This document shows positions 56,367 to 63,823 of a stretch of DNA of 64,000 nt, piece by piece. Source of the stretch: Phyllobacterium sophorae (lineage in GTDB: Bacteria > Pseudomonadota > Alphaproteobacteria > Rhizobiales > Rhizobiaceae); NCBI RefSeq assembly GCF_003010965.1, contig NZ_PGGM01000010.1:1-64000 (forward strand), in the 5' to 3' direction. Position 1 is the first letter of the stretch. The number at the start of each line of letters is the position of its first letter. The position numbers and the translations under genes were made by a program. Below the pieces are notes generated by a model. It saw only the letters and a program-made list of their open reading frames with translations, did no database searches and was not told the origin of the DNA.

Positions 56367-56957
56367 ATGCAAGTCCGCATTTCACGACTGGGCCACATTG
56401 GTCTGACGGTACGCGACATCGACAGAACGATCGAATTTTATACGCGCTATCTAGGCATGCGCCTGACGGAAAAATTCGAATATCCCGAGGAGAAGGTCGG
56501 TCACGGCGTTGCCGTCGCGGCTGGCGCGTTTATCCGATGCGATGTGACCCATCACGAATTGTCGATCTTCAAGATGCGTAAGGATATCTTGCCGGATGAC
56601 GCGCCCGACGCGCCGCGCTTTGGCTTCGGCCTTCACCACATCGCATTTGAGCTCAGTGCACCTGATGACCTGCTGAGCCTCTACAAGCAGATGCGAGCCG
56701 CCGGCGTGGAAATTGTGAATTGCCGAAAGGGTGGCCCTGGCAACCAGCCCCGCTTCTACGCCCGCGATCCGGACGGAAATCTTCTGGAATTCTATTGGGG
56801 AATTGACAAGATCGGCTGGCATGGAACCCCCCGCCCCTATGACCCGATCGAGGAAATCGATCTTCTCTCCTTCGACTTCGACGCATATCTGGAGAAGCGC
56901 GAGCAAGACACCCTTGCCGTTCAAGGGAAAATCGAAGCCGGCAGTCAAGCGTCCTGA
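56367..56957 (+). CDS. VOC-family (extradiol dioxygenase/glyoxalase-like) protein
   Basis: A protein of 196 residues with GAGGAGAA upstream. Two vicinal-oxygen-chelate modules: ISRLGHIGLTVRDIDRTIEF then YTRYLGMRLTEKF, and FGFGLHHIAFELSAPDDLLS then PRFYARDPDGNLLEFYWGID. The metal-ligand set His (GHIGL), His (HHIAF) and Glu (LLEFYW) matches catechol-2,3-dioxygenase-like enzymes. C-terminal tail HGTPRPYDPIEEIDLL as in such enzymes. It may open an aromatic ring or act as a lyase. Tandem with nothing, but lies between candidate operators shared with the FAA hydrolase gene. Confidence 0.8.
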   Translation: MQVRISRLGHIGLTVRDIDRTIEFYTRYLGMRLTEKFEYPEEKVGHGVAVAAGAFIRCDVTHHELSIFKMRKDILPDDAPDAPRFGFGLHHIAFELSAPDDLLSLYKQMRAAGVEIVNCRKGGPGNQPRFYARDPDGNLLEFYWGIDKIGWHGTPRPYDPIEEIDLLSFDFDAYLEKREQDTLAVQGKIEAGSQAS

Positions 56958-57282
56958 CACCAGCCTGCGCGTCCTTCGCCGCATTCGGCCGCCATTTGTT
57001 CGCAGCGAACGGGTGGCGGTCCGGATGTGCCCGTCAGGCTGGACGAACGCCATCTCCAATAAGTTCCGGTCGTAAAAAAGGAATACGGGCCTTCAGCTCA
57101 GCTACGAGAGCATGCGTGCGATAGCCGCGCTACAGCTGGCGCACACCGCACCAGTTCACTCGGGAAAACGAGCAGTGTGCGAGCGCGGCACAGACGATGC
57201 TTCAGCCAATGCGTTTGAGACTTTGCGATCCTTGGCGCGCCTCCGTGCCAAAGACCGCAAAATCTCGTTGCCGCCATGGTGC
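56958..57282. other. Convergent intergenic region
   Basis: About 325 bp between the VOC gene (plus) and the FAA hydrolase gene (minus). No gene or clear terminator recognised. Confidence 0.35.
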
Positions 57283-58209
57283 CTAGTTCTTTCCTTCATC
57301 GATGACCGGGTTAGACAGGACGCCAACGCCGGGAATCTCAACAGTGATCCTATCACCATGCTTAAGGTAGATTGGAGGTTTGCGCTTGAAGCCGACACCG
57401 GCAGGTGTGCCGGTCGGGATGACATCACCCGCTTCAAGATCGATGAACTCGGCGATGTTTTCCAGAATGGTTGGAATATCGTAAATCATGGTTGCGGTAT
57501 TGGCGAATTGCATAACCTCACCGTTGAGGGTCGTCTTGATATCAAGCTTGTGGGGATCGATAATCTCGTCAGCAGTAACGATCATTGGTCCAAAGGGCCC
57601 CGATCCTCTGAAATTCTTGCCGGCAGTATACTGTGTCACGCGGAACTGGTAGTCGCGGACAGTCACGTCGTTGAAAATGGAATAGCCGAAGACATAGTCC
57701 ATCGCCTCATCCTTGGAAATGCGCTGGCCATTGCTGTTTTTGCCGATAATCACCGCAAGCTCGCCTTCCCAATCCAGATCCTTCGACACCGTCGGGACGA
57801 CCACAGGGGCACCAGCTGCAACGAATGTCTTGGAAAAGCGCGCGAACAAAATCGGGATCGGTGAAATCTCTAGACCGGCTTCTTTCGCGTGTTCAGCATA
57901 GTTTCTCGCGACGCAGATGGTTTTGGGCGGCCGGGAAATCGGCGGCAGCAATTTTACCCCGGCAAGGGGCTGGCAAAATTCCGGGTTGGGAGCGTCAGCC
58001 GATGTCTCGAAACGGGCCACCACCGCCTTCAATGAACCCGACAGATCCTCAATACGGTCAAAGAAATCTTCGATTCGGCGTGGAAGGACAGCAATCTTCG
58101 GGTCGTCGTTATGGCAGGCTTCGCTCGCACGGGCCAAGTCTACCACCATTCCTGCGACAACGGCACCGAACCGCGGTTTACCATTTTCCTCATAGCTCAC
58201 AAGTTTCAT
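57283..58209 (-). CDS. Fumarylacetoacetate hydrolase family protein
   Basis: A protein of 308 residues from the ATG at 58209 (the longer frame to 58254 runs into the operator region). FAA hydrolase motifs: ICVARNYAEHAKEAG, PILFARFSKTFVAAGAPVVV, DLDWEGELAVIIGK (Asp/Glu metal ligands), VFGYSIFNDVTVRDYQ, GKNFRGSGPFGPMIVT and IPTGTPAGVGF. Members hydrolyse or hydrate oxo-acids in aromatic meta-cleavage and similar paths. It is divergent from an IclR gene, which likely controls it. Combined with the CMD and VOC genes, it suggests ring or lactone breakdown. Confidence 0.87.
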   Translation of the reverse strand: MKLVSYEENGKPRFGAVVAGMVVDLARASEACHNDDPKIAVLPRRIEDFFDRIEDLSGSLKAVVARFETSADAPNPEFCQPLAGVKLLPPISRPPKTICVARNYAEHAKEAGLEISPIPILFARFSKTFVAAGAPVVVPTVSKDLDWEGELAVIIGKNSNGQRISKDEAMDYVFGYSIFNDVTVRDYQFRVTQYTAGKNFRGSGPFGPMIVTADEIIDPHKLDIKTTLNGEVMQFANTATMIYDIPTILENIAEFIDLEAGDVIPTGTPAGVGFKRKPPIYLKHGDRITVEIPGVGVLSNPVIDEGKN

Positions 58210-58219
58210 AAGATTATTC

Positions 58220-58250
58220 CGTTTATCGTGCATAAGTGTTCGTATATAGA
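58220..58250. promoter_or_regulatory. Candidate IclR operator in the FAA hydrolase/IclR intergenic region
   Basis: CGTTTATCG at 58220-58228 and GTTCGTATATAG at 58238-58249, separated by TGCATAAGT. Related motifs lie upstream of the CMD, VOC and DapA-like genes. Position between divergent FAA hydrolase and IclR genes makes IclR the likely binder. Confidence 0.55.
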
Positions 58251-58386
58251 TCATATTTTGGCAATTGCGTCAATGATTGAAACCCGTTGGACAGGCATGT
58301 GCCGCGGAACAAAGACTGGCATTTACCCGTGTGGTTCCGCTAGAACCAGAATGTTGAAAACATGACAGCTGCAGGAGAAGACTTTG

Positions 58387-59088
58387 GTGGAAATTTCGCT
58401 GACGGGAGACCAGATGCTCAAGGTACTGGAGACAGTGGCAAAAGACGGGCCTGTCAGCGCTGCAGATATCGCGCGGTCTTGTGACATCAACCGTACGGTC
58501 GCGCACCGGTTGCTGATGACCTTGGCCCAGCGCGCTTACATCCGGCGCGGGGAAGAAGGCTATACCATCGGCCCTGCAGTCCTTCAGCTCGCCCAGGCCT
58601 CAGACAAGGATTTGCGGTCCGTAGCGAAGCCCGTCATGCTGAAACTGGCCGCCGATGTCGGTGAAACCGTTGTCCTTCATAGCATTGACAACGGCGAGGC
58701 GATTGTTGTCGATCAGGCCCTCGGTCAACGGCATCTTGTCCGTGTCGAACATAAACCGGGGTCGCGGCACCCGCTGTATCAGGGAGCCAGCGGGTGGTCT
58801 CTGCTTGCATTTCAGAACGCCAAGACGATCGACCGCGTGCTAAGAAAGCTTCAGGATTCGGACGCCGCACGGGCGCGCATCGAACAGACCCGGGCAGACG
58901 GTTACGCGATCTCGCACGACGAACTGCAGCTTGGCGTGCACGGCCTCGCTGCCCCGCTGCTGGAGCGTAGCGGACGGTGCCAGGCAAGCCTCGGCATTCT
59001 GGTGCCGAGTATCAGGAGCGATGGCCTGCCCTCGCTTGTGGGGCCGCTGCTGGCGGCCTCAAGGGAAATCTCGCGATTGCTGAATTGA
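58387..59088 (+). CDS. IclR-family transcriptional regulator
   Basis: A protein of 233 residues with GTG at 58387 (TTG at 58384 also possible) after AGGAG. N-terminal winged helix: QMLKVLETVAKDGPVSAADI, ARSCDINRTVAHRLLMTLAQ. C-terminal IclR effector domain: KDLRSVAKPVMLKLAADVGE, TVVLHSIDNGEAIVVDQALG, GSRHPLYQGASGWSLLAF. IclR proteins sense aromatic or short carboxylic acids. It is divergent from the FAA hydrolase gene and the best candidate for the shared promoter motif in this island. Confidence 0.87.
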   Translation: MEISLTGDQMLKVLETVAKDGPVSAADIARSCDINRTVAHRLLMTLAQRAYIRRGEEGYTIGPAVLQLAQASDKDLRSVAKPVMLKLAADVGETVVLHSIDNGEAIVVDQALGQRHLVRVEHKPGSRHPLYQGASGWSLLAFQNAKTIDRVLRKLQDSDAARARIEQTRADGYAISHDELQLGVHGLAAPLLERSGRCQASLGILVPSIRSDGLPSLVGPLLAASREISRLLN

Positions 59089-59164
59089 GTCGTTCCGCCG
59101 AAAAATGCATTGCACTCCGGCGGAATCTCAAGGGCGTGGCACTCACGATGCTGCCGCCAGGGGA

Positions 59165-60667
59165 TCAATCGTCGACAAAAACTTTCGCGCGTTTCCTGTA
59201 CAGCGACGGAAGTGTAACGGCCATCAACACGATAGCCGCAACCAACAGCAAAACCGCGCTGATTGGTTCCGTGACGAAGATTTTCAGGTTTCCGCCCGAC
59301 AGGATCATCGCCCGGCGAAAATGCTCTTCAAGCAGCGGACCGAGCACGAAACCCAAGAGCAGCGGCGCGGGCTCGAAGTCTAGCTTGATCAGAAAATAGC
59401 CGGTGGCGCCGAAGATCGCCACGAGCCAGAGATCCAGCGGTGCGCTGGCAATGCTGTAGACGCCCACTGAGCAGAACACGATGATCACCGGAATCAGCGC
59501 GTTGTACGGAACCTTAAGCAGTTTCACCCAGATTCCGACGAGCGGCAGATTCAGGATGACGAGCAGTGCGTTGCCGATCCACATGGAGGCGACGATCCCC
59601 CAAAACAGATCCGGCCTTTGAGTGATGACGTTCGGGCCGGGCACGACACCTTGCATAATCATCGCCCCGATCATCAACGCCATCACGGGATTGGACGGGA
59701 TTCCAAGCGTCAGCATGGGAATGAAGGAGGTTTGGGCACTCGCATTGTTGGCGCTTTCGGGCGCAGCCACGCCTTCGATTGCACCTTTGCCGAATTCATC
59801 CTTGTTTTTCGAAATGCTCTTTTCCATTGCATAAGCGGCAAAGGCGGAGAGCACGGCCATACCACCCGGCAGCGTCCCAAGGATCGAACCGACGGCCGTG
59901 CCGCGAAGGACTGGACCAGTCATCCGGCGGAAATCCTCACGCGACGGCCAGAGTCTGCCGATCGGAAACACTTCCACCTCGTTCTTTCCCTCACTCTGCA
60001 GGTTGCGGAAGATTTCCGAGATCCCGAAAAAGCCGACGGCAACGGCCGTGAAATTCACCCCGTCCGAGAGTTCGGTGATCCCCAGCGTGAAACGCGCAAC
60101 ACCCGTATAGAGATCGCTACCAACAAGCCCGAGGAGCAGTCCCACCAGGATCATGGCAATCGCCTTAGGTAGCGAACCGGACGCGAGAACCACAGAGGAA
60201 ACAAGCCCAAGCAACACCAGCGAGAAATATTCCGCCGGCCCGAACGCCAGTGCGACCCGGGTAAGCGGTATAGCGACCAGGGCCACCACCACGGTGGCCG
60301 CGCAGCCGGCGAAAAACGAGCCGAGTGCTGCGGTCGCGAGGGCCGGTCCGGCTCTGCCACGCCGCGCCATCTGGTAACCGTCAATCGTCGTCACCGCCGC
60401 GGATGACTCACCCGGCATGTTGATGAGGATAGCGGTGGTTGAGCCGCCGTACTGCGCACCATAGTAGATGCCAGCCAACATTATGAGCGATGCCGTGGGA
60501 TCGAGGTTAAAGGTGATCGGCAAAAGCATCGCCATAGTTGCCACTGGCCCCAGGCCCGGCAAGACGCCGATCGCGGTGCCGATAATCACACCGATGAAAC
60601 AGTACAAAAGGTTTTGCGATGACAGCGCGACGGAAAAGCCCAGCGCGAGATGCGAAAAAAGTTCCAT
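59165..60667 (-). CDS. tctA: Tripartite tricarboxylate transporter large membrane subunit (TctA family)
   Basis: A protein of 500 residues with 11-12 hydrophobic helices. TctA signatures: GTAIGVLPGLGPVATMAMLL, GIYYGAQYGGSTTAILINMP, and SFIPMLTLGIPSNPVMALMI then GAMIMQGVVPGPN. It forms the channel of a secondary (ion-gradient-driven) solute transporter that needs a small subunit and a TctC binding protein. The tctB-like gene is 10 bp upstream on the same strand. No tctC gene is in the window next to it. Confidence 0.9.
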   Translation of the reverse strand: MELFSHLALGFSVALSSQNLLYCFIGVIIGTAIGVLPGLGPVATMAMLLPITFNLDPTASLIMLAGIYYGAQYGGSTTAILINMPGESSAAVTTIDGYQMARRGRAGPALATAALGSFFAGCAATVVVALVAIPLTRVALAFGPAEYFSLVLLGLVSSVVLASGSLPKAIAMILVGLLLGLVGSDLYTGVARFTLGITELSDGVNFTAVAVGFFGISEIFRNLQSEGKNEVEVFPIGRLWPSREDFRRMTGPVLRGTAVGSILGTLPGGMAVLSAFAAYAMEKSISKNKDEFGKGAIEGVAAPESANNASAQTSFIPMLTLGIPSNPVMALMIGAMIMQGVVPGPNVITQRPDLFWGIVASMWIGNALLVILNLPLVGIWVKLLKVPYNALIPVIIVFCSVGVYSIASAPLDLWLVAIFGATGYFLIKLDFEPAPLLLGFVLGPLLEEHFRRAMILSGGNLKIFVTEPISAVLLLVAAIVLMAVTLPSLYRKRAKVFVDD

Positions 60668-60677
60668 GAGACTTACC

Positions 60678-61139
60678 TCAAATGTTCAGCCAAGGCCCGA
60701 TGACCGGAATTGGCAACTTCAAAAAATAACTGAAAATCAGCGCGCAGAAGACGGCCAGCAAAGCACTCACGAAAAACGCAAGCCGAAAGGTCTGGGTACG
60801 GCTCGCATACCCCGAAATCATCGAGGTCACGAACACTGAAGGCAGGAGGCCAAGTCCGCGGATCGTCAACCCTAAGAAAACGGGGGCAAAGCAGACAAGA
60901 ATGAGGCCACGCCAGGGAACCGCGTTAACATCGAAACGAAAGTCGCCACGACTCTCGGTCAGCGCCTTGACAGCAATGTAAATCCCGGTCCCCATCAAGA
61001 TTATGGCGAGTGAAAATGGAAAATAGCCGGGACCCATATTGGTGCTTGTTCCGATTTTTAGCGATGTGGCCGCTGAAATCGCAAAACAACCGCCAATAAA
61101 AACGCAGACCCCGCCAGAAATCAGCGACTTTGTGTTCAT
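60678..61139 (-). CDS. tctB: Tripartite tricarboxylate transporter small membrane subunit (TctB family)
   Basis: A protein of 153 residues from the ATG at 61139, preceded by GGGAGGAAAC. Four helices typical of TctB: LISGGVCVFIGGCFAISAAT, GPGYFPFSLAIILMGTGIYI (the conserved GPGYFP), WRGLILVCFAPVFLGLTIRG and FRLAFFVSALLAVFCALIFS. Partner of the TctA protein encoded 10 bp downstream. Confidence 0.87.
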   Translation of the reverse strand: MNTKSLISGGVCVFIGGCFAISAATSLKIGTSTNMGPGYFPFSLAIILMGTGIYIAVKALTESRGDFRFDVNAVPWRGLILVCFAPVFLGLTIRGLGLLPSVFVTSMISGYASRTQTFRLAFFVSALLAVFCALIFSYFLKLPIPVIGPWLNI

Positions 61140-61247
61140 CAGATTGTTTCCTCCCAAAATACGGCCACTCAATCCCATCGACAGCCATAATGCGTAAAAT
61201 CAGCTGCTGCCTGCTCCTGTTCCCAGTCGGCAGCTGACCCATCCCAG

Positions 61248-62177
61248 TCAGGCCGGACGTGCCGGCCTCACCTCCGGCAGATCCAGCGACAATAACGCGT
61301 CGAAAAGTGTATGGCTCTCCTCCAGAGAAACCGGCAGACGCGGCGAGCGCAGCTCACCCCCTGGAAGTTCCAGAAGATTGAGAAGCGGCTTCAAGCCTCG
61401 TGCGCTTGCTCCCCCGTGCCGCATCAACAGCTGATGGAGCGCCGCCAGCCGGGTGAAAGCCTGCCGCATCTCCGAAAAATTGCCTTGTTCAAAATGGGCC
61501 GCCACCGACGAAGCGAGTTTCGGCGCGATATTGCCTTCAACAGTGAGAAAGCCGTCGGCCCCAAGAAACAATGTGGTCAATATGCTCCGGATGCCGACAG
61601 AATACAGTTCCACGCGGCCCCCAAGCCTCAAAACCAGCTCGGAGAAATAGCGGAGATCACCGCTTGAATCACGGATTGCTATGATTTGGGGAAAGCGATG
61701 AACCAGCCGGTCGAAGACGTCAATCGGAACGGTGTACCCGAGACTCGGGTAGTTGGAGACAACCACTGGCAGTGCGCACTTCTCCAAGACCGCCGTATAA
61801 AACCGTTCGAGTTCGAAAACGTCCGGTTTCAAGCTGCCATGGCCAGTGTCAAGTTGAAACAAGTGCACGGCGTCGACCTTTGCTGCTTCCGCGATCCGCA
61901 CCATCCGCACTGCCTCATCAATGCTTCTTGCCTCACGTCCGCCAGCCCGCACCCCGGTCTTTCCTTGCAGCACATCCACCGAAGTTGTGAGGACTTGCAC
62001 AAGTTCATCCGGGTCGAGCGAGAAGCCTTCGCCGATATTGGTGCTGCCCGCATAGACGGACTGCCCCCCTTCACATAGGCGGGCGAGGTGTTTCCGCAGC
62101 GCTGGCTCATCCAGAGCACCCCTATCATCAAAGGGTGTCAGACTGACCACCCACGCAGTTTTTTCTGGCTTAGACAT
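61248..62177 (-). CDS. DapA/NAL-superfamily protein with Schiff-base Lys replaced by Arg
   Basis: A protein of 309 residues of normal length. KTAWVVSLTPFDDRGALDEP, AGSTNIGEGFSLDPDELVQV, GKTGVRAGGREARSIDEAVR, Tyr143 in SNYPSLGYT, then IIAIRDSSGD where the family has a catalytic Lys (IxIKDSSGD): residue 169 is Arg (codon CGT). Active members use that Lys to form a Schiff base with a 2-oxo acid. Loss suggests another chemistry, a non-enzymatic role, or decay. The gene is between a cupin gene and tctBA on one strand, so a role in handling the transported oxo-acid is plausible. Confidence 0.83.
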   Translation of the reverse strand: MSKPEKTAWVVSLTPFDDRGALDEPALRKHLARLCEGGQSVYAGSTNIGEGFSLDPDELVQVLTTSVDVLQGKTGVRAGGREARSIDEAVRMVRIAEAAKVDAVHLFQLDTGHGSLKPDVFELERFYTAVLEKCALPVVVSNYPSLGYTVPIDVFDRLVHRFPQIIAIRDSSGDLRYFSELVLRLGGRVELYSVGIRSILTTLFLGADGFLTVEGNIAPKLASSVAAHFEQGNFSEMRQAFTRLAALHQLLMRHGGASARGLKPLLNLLELPGGELRSPRLPVSLEESHTLFDALLSLDLPEVRPARPA

Positions 62178-62223
62178 GTGTTAGCCAACCTGGCCGAGGA
62201 TGCTCGTAACGACGCCCGAACCC

Positions 62224-62244
62224 GTTCGCATATAGACACATCGG
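62224..62244. promoter_or_regulatory. Candidate shared operator upstream of the DapA-like gene
   Basis: GTTCGCATATAGACACATCGG, identical over the first 12 bases to 52745-52756 and one base different from 58238-58249. It lies 47 bp upstream of the DapA-like start. Confidence 0.5.
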
Positions 62245-62314
62245 TCCGGGGTCCGCGAACATTGTTTTCTCCCTCATAGCTGCGTATCCTCCGATACGGG
62301 GCGGCCGTTCCCGG

Positions 62315-62668
62315 TCAGGGCCGGCGGACCGTCACAGAAATGTATGTGACCGGTTCATCAGTTTCGTTCGCGATTGAATGAGTGACACCATCAGTCATGC
62401 TGATCACCTCGCCAGGGCCATAGTTCGTTTCCGTTCCGCCTCGCCGATCCGTAAAGATTCCCTCGAGCACATAAATGACCTCAGGCCGTCCCGCATGGGA
62501 ATGCGGAGCATATGATCCTCCGGCCTCTATGGTCGTTTTGCTCATGCGCAGGACGTGACCCTCCAAAGCGCCGATCTCCCCAGCAAGCTCTACCACCGCA
62601 AGTCTGCTGGTCATAAATCCGACCGGTTGAGGTTCCTTGCGCGAATCCGGCAATTCAGTGTTATTCAT
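62315..62668 (-). CDS. Cupin-domain protein
   Basis: A protein of 117 residues forming a single small cupin: GGSYAPHSHAGRPEVIYVLE (motif 1, His and Glu ligands), GPGEVISMTDGVTHSIAN (motif 2 with His) and EPVTYISVTV. Such proteins bind a metal and may act as isomerase, decarboxylase or ligand sensor. It is the first gene after a GntR-type operator and is followed, on the same strand, by the DapA-like gene and tctBA. Confidence 0.8.
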   Translation of the reverse strand: MNNTELPDSRKEPQPVGFMTSRLAVVELAGEIGALEGHVLRMSKTTIEAGGSYAPHSHAGRPEVIYVLEGIFTDRRGGTETNYGPGEVISMTDGVTHSIANETDEPVTYISVTVRRP

Positions 62669-62682
62669 TTTTGGTCCACCAT

Positions 62683-62708
62683 TTTGGTATCCAAGTTAAT
62701 ATACCAAA
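62683..62708. promoter_or_regulatory. GntR-type operator before the cupin gene
   Basis: TTTGGTAT (62683-62690), 10-base spacer, ATACCAAA (62701-62708): perfect 8-bp dyad 15 bp upstream of the cupin start. The same half sites occur before the gntR gene and the flavin reductase gene. Confidence 0.7.
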
Positions 62709-62989
62709 TACATGGCCCTGTGACGACTGTCAATTTGCAATATGACAACCAATTTTAGGCTTAGAAACGTAATTTGGCCGGGCCATCCCCGCAAACGTTG
62801 TACAAGCGGCCGCCGAGAGCTTATATTGCGGGATGTGCGCGTGAAACGCGCGGTTTCCGCCTTACACCCAAACTGGCAGCCCGGTCTGCTTGGAGCCTTC
62901 ACGGCAGCATATGATCCGCGCGCGTTGCCCAGGCATCGGGCAACGCGCGAAGCCTTCGCAGGGACGATCAGTGCGCGGGTCCTTGATTA
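62709..62989. other. Intergenic region between cupin promoter and gntR
   Basis: About 280 bp downstream of gntR. A dyad CGTTGCCCAGGC / GGGCAACGCG around 62921-62951 may be a weak terminator for gntR. No gene seen. Confidence 0.35.
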
Positions 62990-63676
62990 TCAGGCGCTGA
63001 CTTTGAGACCGCGCATGCGCAGGCCTTGTGCCTGCGCCTTGATGGCCGACAATAACCGGTCACGCGAGTGCGCCACGTGGCGTTCCATCATGGCAGCGGC
63101 CTCATCCCCTTTGCCTGCTTCCACCAAGTCGATCAACGCCTCATGCTCGCGCGCGCCAACGTCATCTTTATCGGTCTTGAGATCCAGCCAACGTGCGCGG
63201 TAAACCACACGCATGATATCCTCCAAAGCCCGGAGCGTGAAAGCGTTGTTCGCGATACGGGCGAATTCAAGGTGGAATTCTTCCGCCTTCGGTGCGCGCT
63301 CCTCTACCTCATGCGACGCGGCAGACGACTCTTTAGCCAACGCTCTCAAGCGCGCGATGTCCTCCGACGTTGCGACCTGCGCGGCCTGCCGGACAGCCGC
63401 ACATTCAAGAAGAGCACGAAACGCAAACGCCTGCTCCAGCTCCCCTAATTCAATCGGCGCAACGGTGTAACTCCGCTCTCCCTTGCGAACGAGGCCATCG
63501 CTTTCCAATTTGACCAGGGCTGCCCGAATTGGCGTGCGGGAGGACTCCAGAAAGGTTTCGAGAGCCCGTTCAGCCAAAGCTTGTCCGGGCAAGAGTTCAA
63601 GTGACAGTATGGCCTTCTTCAACCGGTCATAGGTGGCGGCAGTTGCAGATCGGTTTTCCGTCGATTCATAGCGCAT
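62990..63676 (-). CDS. GntR-family regulator, FadR/FCD type
   Basis: A protein of 228 residues. N-terminal winged helix: TYDRLKKAILSLELLPGQAL then AERALETFLESSRTPIRAAL and LVRKGERSYTVAP. C-terminal all-helical FCD ligand domain: AFRALLECAAVRQAAQVATS, FHLEFARIANNAFTLRALED and HEALIDLVEAGKGDEAAAMM then ERHVAHSRDRL, with the His/Asp ligands typical of metal-containing FCD proteins that bind organic acids. An operator dyad sits 12 bp upstream of its start, so it probably represses itself and the cupin operon. Confidence 0.9.
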   Translation of the reverse strand: MRYESTENRSATAATYDRLKKAILSLELLPGQALAERALETFLESSRTPIRAALVKLESDGLVRKGERSYTVAPIELGELEQAFAFRALLECAAVRQAAQVATSEDIARLRALAKESSAASHEVEERAPKAEEFHLEFARIANNAFTLRALEDIMRVVYRARWLDLKTDKDDVGAREHEALIDLVEAGKGDEAAAMMERHVAHSRDRLLSAIKAQAQGLRMRGLKVSA

Positions 63677-63687
63677 AGTTTCACCTC

Positions 63688-63711
63688 TTGGTATCCATTA
63701 CAGAATACCAA
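63688..63711. promoter_or_regulatory. GntR-type operator before gntR
   Basis: TTGGTAT (63688-63694), 10-base spacer, ATACCAA (63705-63711): same half sites and same spacer as the dyad at 62683-62708. Confidence 0.7.
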
Positions 63712-63790
63712 ACCAGCCCGTCTGGTCAATGCAACACGACCTATAAAGTCAAAAGGTGCGCGAAGCGATTGCAAACCACGAACGCTTGAG

Positions 63791-63805
63791 ATACCAATTT
63801 GGTAT
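63791..63805. promoter_or_regulatory. GntR-type operator before the flavin reductase gene
   Basis: ATACCAA, T, TTGGTAT: perfect 7-bp dyad in the reverse arrangement of the same half sites, 18 bp upstream of the GTG at 63824. Confidence 0.6.
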
Positions 63806-63823
63806 CCAAATAGGAGCGTGGAT

